Shown: positions 14,083 through 18,290 of the stretch, one piece after another
Layout of the letters: each line of letters begins with the position of its first letter
How positions within the stretch are numbered: position 1 is the stretch's first letter
Assembly (NCBI GenBank): GCA_035252015.1
Contig: DATFDP010000203.1
Span: 1 to 18,290 of the forward strand
DNA from: JAICWP01 sp035252015
GTDB lineage: Bacteria > Acidobacteriota > Terriglobia > Terriglobales > Acidobacteriaceae
Reading direction: 5' to 3'
Length of the DNA: 18,290 nucleotides
Made by a program: the position numbers and the translations under genes
Notes under the pieces: generated by a model
Told to the model about the DNA's origin: nothing
The model's input: the letters and a program-made list of their open reading frames with translations, nothing else
The model's database searches: none

Positions 14083-16659
14083 ATGCCCGACAACCCTATT
14101 CAGCCGGAAACCCGCGACGAGCGCTACGACGCCCAGCGCATTGAGCAGAAGTGGTTTGAGCGCTGGCAGAAGGATCCGGGGCTCTACCGCGCCGAGGCCG
14201 GTTCCACCCGGCCCAAGTATTACGTGCTGGAAATGCTGCCTTATCCCTCGGGCGCGCTGCACATGGGGCACGTGCGCAACTATTCCATTGGTGACGCGCT
14301 GGCGCGCTTCATGTGGATGAACGGCTACAACGTGCTGCACCCCATGGGCTGGGATTCGTTCGGCTTGCCGGCGGAAAACGCAGCTATCCAGAACAACACG
14401 CCGCCGCGGGAATGGACGCTGCGCAACGTCGCCAACATGAAGGCGCAGATGAAGCGCCTGGGGTTCGCTTACGACTGGCAGCGCGAGGTCACCACCTGCT
14501 TCCCCGATTACTACCGCTGGAACCAGTGGTTCTTTCTGAAGCTCTACGAGCGCGGCCTGGCCTATCGCAGAAAGAGCAAGGTGAACTGGTGCCCGAAGTG
14601 CGCCACCGTGCTGGCCAACGAGCAGGTGGTGAAGGGCTGCTGCTGGCGTCACGAGGACACGCCGGTAGAGCAGCGCGAACTGGAGCAGTGGTTTTTGCGC
14701 ATCACCAATTACGCGGAAGAGCTGTTGCGCGACCTGGAAACGCTGGAGCGCTGGCCGGAAAAAGTTGTGGTCATGCAGCGCAACTGGATCGGGCGCAGCG
14801 AGGGCGCGCTGGTGGACCTCAAGCTCGAAGGCAAGCCGGGGTCGGCAGGCGACAAGATCAGTGTCTTCACCACGCGCATTGACACCATTTACGGCGCGAC
14901 ATCCATCCAGTTGGCGCCGGAGCACCCCCTGGTGGCCGACTTCGTGGCACAGGACGCGACGTTGGGCAGCAAGGTCGAGGAGCTTCTCGGGGAGCAGCGC
15001 AAAGCCCGTGAGGTAGGCGACGTCGGCGCGATCGAGAAGCACGGCGTGGATACGGGGCGCTTTGCCATCAATCCCTTCAACGGCGAGCGCCTGCCCATCT
15101 GGGTGGCGAACTACATCCTGATGGATTACGGCACCGGCGCCATCATGTCGGTTCCGGCGCACGATGACCGCGATTACGAGTTTGCCAAAAAATATGGGCT
15201 GGATATCCGCGTAGTCATACTTCCGCGGCGGGAAGAGGAGCCGCCCGCTGCGGGCGAAGAAGAAGAGCCGGTGCTGCCTTTTACCGCCACTTATAGCCTG
15301 CTCATCAATTCCGGACCATTCAACGGCCTCTCCTGCGCGGAGGCCATCAACAAGATGGCGCAATATGCCGAGGAGCACGGCTTTGGCAAAGCCACTGTAA
15401 CTTATCGCCTGAAGGACTGGGGCATCTCAAGGCAGCGCTACTGGGGTACGCCCATTCCCATGTTGTATTGCGAGAAATGCGGAGTTGTTCCGGTACCGGA
15501 AAACGACCTGCCGGTGATTTTGCCCGAGAAGGTAGAAATTACGCTGACCGGAGGCTCACCGCTGGGCAGGGTGCCGGAGTTCGTTAACGCCAAGTGCCCG
15601 AAATGCGGCGGCAAGGCGCGGCGCGAGACCGATACCATGGACACCTTCGTGGATTCGTCCTGGTACTTCTATCGCTACACCGACGCGCGCAACGACCGCG
15701 AGCCCTTCAGCAGCCGCGAGGCTAACTACTGGTTTCCCATTGACCAGTACATTGGCGGCGTGGAGCACGCCATCCTGCACCTGATCTATTCGCGCTTCTG
15801 GACCAAGTTCATGCGCGACCTAGGCATGATCAAAAATTCCGAGCCGGCGCTGCGCCTGTTTACCCAGGGTATGGTGATCAAAGGCGGCGCCAAGATGTCG
15901 AAAAGCCTGGGCAACGTGGTGACGCCCGACGAGATGGTGGCGCGCTACGGCGCCGACAGCGCCCGCATGTACAGCCTGTTTGCCGCTCCCCCCGACCGCG
16001 ACCTGGACTGGCAGGACGCGGGCGTGGAGGGAATTTACCGGTTCCTGGGGCGGGTGTACCGGTTTGTGAGCCGTCACGCCGCCGTCGCGCGTCCCGTGGG
16101 GGCGGACGTAACGCGCAGAGCGGTAGAGGCGGAACTTGTTCCTTCTCAGCTCGCGCCGCCGGCGCGCGCTCTGCAGCGCAAGCTGCACCAGACCATCAAG
16201 CGCGTGAGCACCGATTTTCAGGGACGTTGGCACTTTAATACTTCCATTGCCGCCATTATGGAGCTGGTGAACCAGCTCTACGCGACGGAGGAGCAGAAGG
16301 GCAACGGCATTCCGGATGGCCTTCTGGCGCAGGTGCAACGCGATATGGTGCTCTTGTTGGCCCCTTTCGCGCCTTATCTGGCGCACGAGCTCTGGGAGAC
16401 CCTGGGCGAGCGGGAGAACCTGTTGCACGCTGCGTGGCCCAAGTACGACCCGGCACTGGCCAAGGAAGAAGAGATCGAGGTTCCGGTGCAGGTGAACGGC
16501 AAACTGCGTGGCCGCATCGTTGTGTCTGCGGATGCTTCCGAGGAAGAGATGCGCACGCGCGCTCTGGCCGAAGACAAGGTACAGTCCTTTGTGACCGGTA
16601 AGCAGGTGGTGAAGGTGATCATCGTTCCTGCCAAGCTGGTCAACCTCGTCGTTCGGTAA
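14083..16659 (+). CDS. leuS: Leucyl-tRNA synthetase
   Basis: Class Ia aminoacyl-tRNA synthetase that charges tRNA-Leu in the cytoplasm. The frame is open from 13999, but MPDNPIQPETRDERYDAQ at 14083 is the natural start; the 28 residues upstream overlap the divergent promoter region and look untranslated. Length is 858 residues, close to E. coli (860). The HIGH motif is HMGH (60-63) and KMSKS is at 604-608. Zinc-like Cys pairs occur at 170/173 with 186/187 and at 463/466 with 505/508. The CP1 editing domain (about 225-425) has TTRIDT (263-268) and VPAHDDRDYEFAKKYG (357-372). It also carries an acidic insertion with many Glu and Pro at 382-396. The anticodon-binding domain and C-terminal beta domain (from about 795, IEVPVQVNGKLRG) complete it. 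TTRPDT is the usual editing motif, so Ile266 is notable. Confidence 0.98.
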   Translation: MPDNPIQPETRDERYDAQRIEQKWFERWQKDPGLYRAEAGSTRPKYYVLEMLPYPSGALHMGHVRNYSIGDALARFMWMNGYNVLHPMGWDSFGLPAENAAIQNNTPPREWTLRNVANMKAQMKRLGFAYDWQREVTTCFPDYYRWNQWFFLKLYERGLAYRRKSKVNWCPKCATVLANEQVVKGCCWRHEDTPVEQRELEQWFLRITNYAEELLRDLETLERWPEKVVVMQRNWIGRSEGALVDLKLEGKPGSAGDKISVFTTRIDTIYGATSIQLAPEHPLVADFVAQDATLGSKVEELLGEQRKAREVGDVGAIEKHGVDTGRFAINPFNGERLPIWVANYILMDYGTGAIMSVPAHDDRDYEFAKKYGLDIRVVILPRREEEPPAAGEEEEPVLPFTATYSLLINSGPFNGLSCAEAINKMAQYAEEHGFGKATVTYRLKDWGISRQRYWGTPIPMLYCEKCGVVPVPENDLPVILPEKVEITLTGGSPLGRVPEFVNAKCPKCGGKARRETDTMDTFVDSSWYFYRYTDARNDREPFSSREANYWFPIDQYIGGVEHAILHLIYSRFWTKFMRDLGMIKNSEPALRLFTQGMVIKGGAKMSKSLGNVVTPDEMVARYGADSARMYSLFAAPPDRDLDWQDAGVEGIYRFLGRVYRFVSRHAAVARPVGADVTRRAVEAELVPSQLAPPARALQRKLHQTIKRVSTDFQGRWHFNTSIAAIMELVNQLYATEEQKGNGIPDGLLAQVQRDMVLLLAPFAPYLAHELWETLGERENLLHAAWPKYDPALAKEEEIEVPVQVNGKLRGRIVVSADASEEEMRTRALAEDKVQSFVTGKQVVKVIIVPAKLVNLVVR

Positions 16660-16726
16660 CTGCCCCGTCGCAGGTCAGCGGCGAGCTCGCCGATCAATCC
16701 TTTCAATCAGCGTCCGATTCCTCTGC

Positions 16727-16786
16727 CATCCTGAGCGCGGGCGGATACCCGAGTTGCAAGCGAATCCGCCTGCCCCGCTCAGGATG
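16727..16786. repeat. CATCCTGAGCG inverted repeat
   Basis: CATCCTGAGCG (16727-16737) followed by a GGGCGGAT-type stretch to 16746 pairs with ATCCGCCTGCCCCGCTCAGGATG (16764-16786), forming a long hairpin with a few bulges and an ~18-nt loop. It lies 67 bp after the leuS stop. An apparent minus-strand reading frame over it (CHPERGRRIR...) is repeat-derived and not a gene. It may act as a transcript end for leuS or be a mobile palindromic unit. The rest of the leuS-16865 gap shows nothing recognisable. Confidence 0.65.
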
Positions 16787-16865
16787 ACACTGGCAGTGGA
16801 GGAAAGGGTTGCGGGCGAAATCCGAGTGCCTCCGAGTAAGGCGGACATCAGTATGAGGAAAGGGA

Positions 16866-16894
16866 ATTAAAAAAGCGGGCCTTTGGAGCCCGCT
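16866..16894 (-). terminator. Rho-independent terminator of the small secreted protein gene
   Basis: On the minus strand AGCGGGC, a 7-nt loop (TCCAAAG) and GCCCGCT are followed by TTTTTAATT: a perfect 7-bp GC-rich stem with a T-run, 19 bp beyond the stop of the gene at 16914-17327. Confidence 0.85.
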
Positions 16895-16913
16895 CAGACG
16901 AAGCAGTGTGCAA

Positions 16914-17327
16914 CTAGGAGGCGCGCTTGTTCGGATGGTGGGCATGGGGAGGATGAGCCTGAGCACCGAACATCAGGGCTTCCCGCTGGTGGTTCCACTC
17001 GATTTCCGTGATGGTTTTGGCGCCGTTCTTCCTGGTGTTCTCCACCACCGCGTCATAGGGCGCTTTGGTGTTCAGTTGTGCGACTCTTGCCGGGGCGGTC
17101 AACACAGTCTTGCCGGATTGCACGAAATTGACTTTTACGTTTGGGCCGTTACCCTGCCACTCCACCTTGTACTGGCCGGCCGGAAGCGTCTTGCCCGCCA
17201 GCACAACCTGGTCAGCGATCTGCACATTCTTTTTCTGTTCCCTGGTGGCGTTGTTGCTGGCCAGCGAAGCCAATGGAAAGACCATGGTCAGCATCCCCGC
17301 TAATGCTAAGAATCTGAGTACTTTCAT
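16914..17327 (-). CDS. Small secreted protein with His-rich C-terminus (hypothetical)
   Basis: A 137-residue protein of unassigned function. MKVLRFLALAGMLTMVFPLA is a signal peptide with a likely cut after SLA (residue 23). The mature part contains a predicted beta-rich stretch with QVVLAGKTLPAGQYKVEWQG (40-59), a phrase seen in small exported acidobacterial proteins, then NVKVNFVQSGKTVLTAPARV. The C-terminus AHPPHAHHPNK places four His within 125-131, which could bind metal or simply be low-complexity. AGAGGAG (17333-17339) sits 5 nt before the ATG and fixes the start, and a strong intrinsic terminator follows the stop, so this is a well-defined monocistronic gene, probably well expressed. 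No enzyme motif is visible. Confidence 0.8.
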   Translation of the reverse strand: MKVLRFLALAGMLTMVFPLASLASNNATREQKKNVQIADQVVLAGKTLPAGQYKVEWQGNGPNVKVNFVQSGKTVLTAPARVAQLNTKAPYDAVVENTRKNGAKTITEIEWNHQREALMFGAQAHPPHAHHPNKRAS

Positions 17328-17332
17328 GCTTG

Positions 17333-17339
17333 CTCCTCT
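17333..17339 (-). promoter_or_regulatory. Strong ribosome binding site of the small secreted protein
   Basis: AGAGGAG on the minus strand, 5 nt upstream of the ATG at 17327; it supports a real and well translated gene. Confidence 0.75.
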
Positions 17340-17479
17340 TTACAAGCCGGGCGCAGACAACAACCTTTCTTCCGTCGCCGGAACCCTGTCCCGCTCAGCT
17401 GGTATGAATTGTCGACATTTGAAGGGATGCCAGGGGAGGTGCACAGGTTGTCCGGGGATGTTCCAGGGCAGGAACAGGC

Positions 17480-17602
17480 AGTGAATTTCAAGTTTCCAGT
17501 TTCGAGTTTCACATTCAGGTTTCACAGGTTTCAAGATTTCTGAGGAGAATCCGGCGTTGTGCCGCATGGTGAAACCTTGAAGCATGTGGAATCTTGAAAC
17601 CT
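17480..17602. repeat. GTTTC-rich repeats with a perfect 13-bp inverted pair
   Basis: From 17486 to 17535 the unit GTTTC (with variants AGTTTCCAGTTTC, AGGTTTCA) recurs about five times. AGGTTTCAAGATT at 17526-17538 is perfectly inverted at 17590-17602, and a partial copy (GTGAAACCTTGA) lies at 17569-17580. It fills the second half of the ~300-bp divergent gap 17328-17628; the first half (17340-17479) shows nothing recognisable. The right arm overlaps a possible early start (ATG 17584) of the next gene. Confidence 0.7.
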
Positions 17603-17628
17603 TGTTCTTGCGCTATCCTAGGGCGTTC

Positions 17629-18290
17629 ATGCGGGCTCGCACATCAATCCGGCGAGGTTTCGCGGCCGTCCGCCAAGAGCCCGCTCTGGCGCTGGCGGAA
17701 ATTACCTGGCGCTGGTGCTTCGCTGCCGCCGCGGGGCTGCTCGCGGCAGTGGCGGTGCTGGAATATTTGAATTCGATTTCAGTTTCCTGGGGCGAGCGCT
17801 TGCTGCTGCAAAGCGACCAACCGCTGTTGGCGCTAGCGGCCCTGGCGCATTCCCTGCGAGGCAGTGCTGCCCGCTTCGGGGCAGGTGTCATTGTGGCGGG
17901 AACGGCTGTCGCTGTTCTATGGATGCTGTTCTCAGCGCTGGGACGGCTGGTCACGCTGCAGGCGTTGCTGCCGGAAGAGCGCGGGGCATACAGGCCCATG
18001 CTGGGTCTGAGCTTTCTGCGAGCAGGATTGTTTCTGGCGGCGGTTCTGGCTGTAGCCGCGGCGCTGATCCTCAGCGGCTTTGCCGGGCCTGTTGGCGACG
18101 CCGCTCCCAGCGTGGTGCTGGCCGCAGTGCTGACCGTCTGCATATGGCTCGCGTGGGTCTTGCTCAACTGGCTGTTATCGGTGGCAGCCATTTTCGTGGT
18201 GCGAGATCAGCAAGACACCTTCGGAGCCGTAACTGCGGCGGTGGATTTGATTCGAAGCGAATTTGGGGAAGTCGTGCTGACCAGCCTACC
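17629..18290 (+). CDS. Polytopic membrane protein, N-terminal 220 residues (runs off the window)
   Basis: An open frame on the + strand continues to the window end without a stop. ATG 17629 is chosen because AGGG lies 5 nt upstream and the frame before it comes from the GTTTC repeat; ATG 17584 is an alternative adding 15 residues. The visible protein starts with a basic, amphipathic segment (MRARTSIRRGFAAVRQEPAL), then ALAEITWRW. Hydrophobic segments lie at about 29-46, 84-104, 130-152 and 161-192 (the last long enough for one or two spans), with a conserved-looking GRLVTLQALLPEER between the second and third. No enzyme motif was recognised. GC3 bias is strong and supports coding on this strand; the overlapping antisense frame is Ser/Ala/Thr-rich and unlikely. 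Confidence 0.75.
   Translation, partial: MRARTSIRRGFAAVRQEPALALAEITWRWCFAAAAGLLAAVAVLEYLNSISVSWGERLLLQSDQPLLALAALAHSLRGSAARFGAGVIVAGTAVAVLWMLFSALGRLVTLQALLPEERGAYRPMLGLSFLRAGLFLAAVLAVAAALILSGFAGPVGDAAPSVVLAAVLTVCIWLAWVLLNWLLSVAAIFVVRDQQDTFGAVTAAVDLIRSEFGEVVLTSL

Noticed and set aside
14056..15378. 440-codon minus-strand frame inside leuS
   Set aside because: It is fully antisense to conserved LeuRS domains and has low-complexity composition; no recognisable protein.
16703..16966. 87-codon minus-strand frame over the CATCCTGAGCG repeat
   Set aside because: It consists largely of repeat-derived CHPERGRRIR-type sequence and overlaps the end of a real gene and its terminator.
17613..18191. 192-codon minus-strand frame near the window end
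   Set aside because: It is Ser/Ala/Thr/Arg-rich with no hydrophobic or family pattern, while the + strand frame encodes regular membrane segments.

Overview
The window looks like a GC-rich chromosome segment from the Acidobacteriota (Terriglobia/Koribacter-like). The evidence is the family mix: a very large Oar-type TonB-dependent receptor with an N-terminal carboxypeptidase-regulatory-like domain, an ATPase-less MacB/FtsX permease of about 800 residues of the 'duplicated orphan permease' type, secreted PIG-L deacetylases with long C-terminal extensions, and several kinds of dispersed intergenic repeat. No tRNA, rRNA, CRISPR array, insertion sequence or phage gene was seen. The assignment rests on protein reading only, without database searches.

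Layout. Bases 2-94 hold the 3' end of a + strand gene resembling the C-terminus of a nitronate monooxygenase. A nested inverted-repeat element (128-288) follows and runs into the 3' end of nfo (endonuclease IV, 240-1223, minus). Two small predicted membrane proteins (1265-1372 and 1389-1637) lead to aroF-type DAHP synthase (1718-2791). AroF overlaps, through a TTGA junction, a membrane-anchored YVTN beta-propeller (2788-3969). Only 5 bp later three minus-strand genes begin to be read in the opposite direction: two paralogous secreted PIG-L deacetylases (3975-5327 and 5491-6840) and, upstream of both, the TonB-dependent receptor (6974-10489). A 477-bp gene-free region with a candidate promoter separates the receptor from a divergent small exported TonB-C-domain protein (10967-11395). 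Then come the orphan permease (11560-13983, minus), divergent leuS (14083-16659, plus), a short secreted protein with a His-rich tail (16914-17327, minus) and the 5' part of a polytopic membrane protein (17629 to the window end, plus).

How the genes may work together. nfo (base-excision repair), aroF (shikimate pathway entry) and leuS (translation) are housekeeping genes. The most system-like block is 3975-11395: an outer-membrane receptor, two exported metal-dependent deacetylases downstream on the same strand, and a divergent TonB-C-domain protein. A plausible inference is uptake and de-N-acylation of an amino-sugar-containing substrate, but the sequence does not identify the substrate. The receptor has a hairpin after its stop, so its mRNA may end before the deacetylase genes.

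The intergenic regions are rich in repeats: CAGAGACACAGAG-type, ATTTGTAATT direct repeats, a GGGCGCAGCT palindrome, a CATCCTGAGCG inverted repeat and GTTTC-rich inverted repeats. One of these supplies the last codons of nfo, and another lies over a possible start of the final gene.
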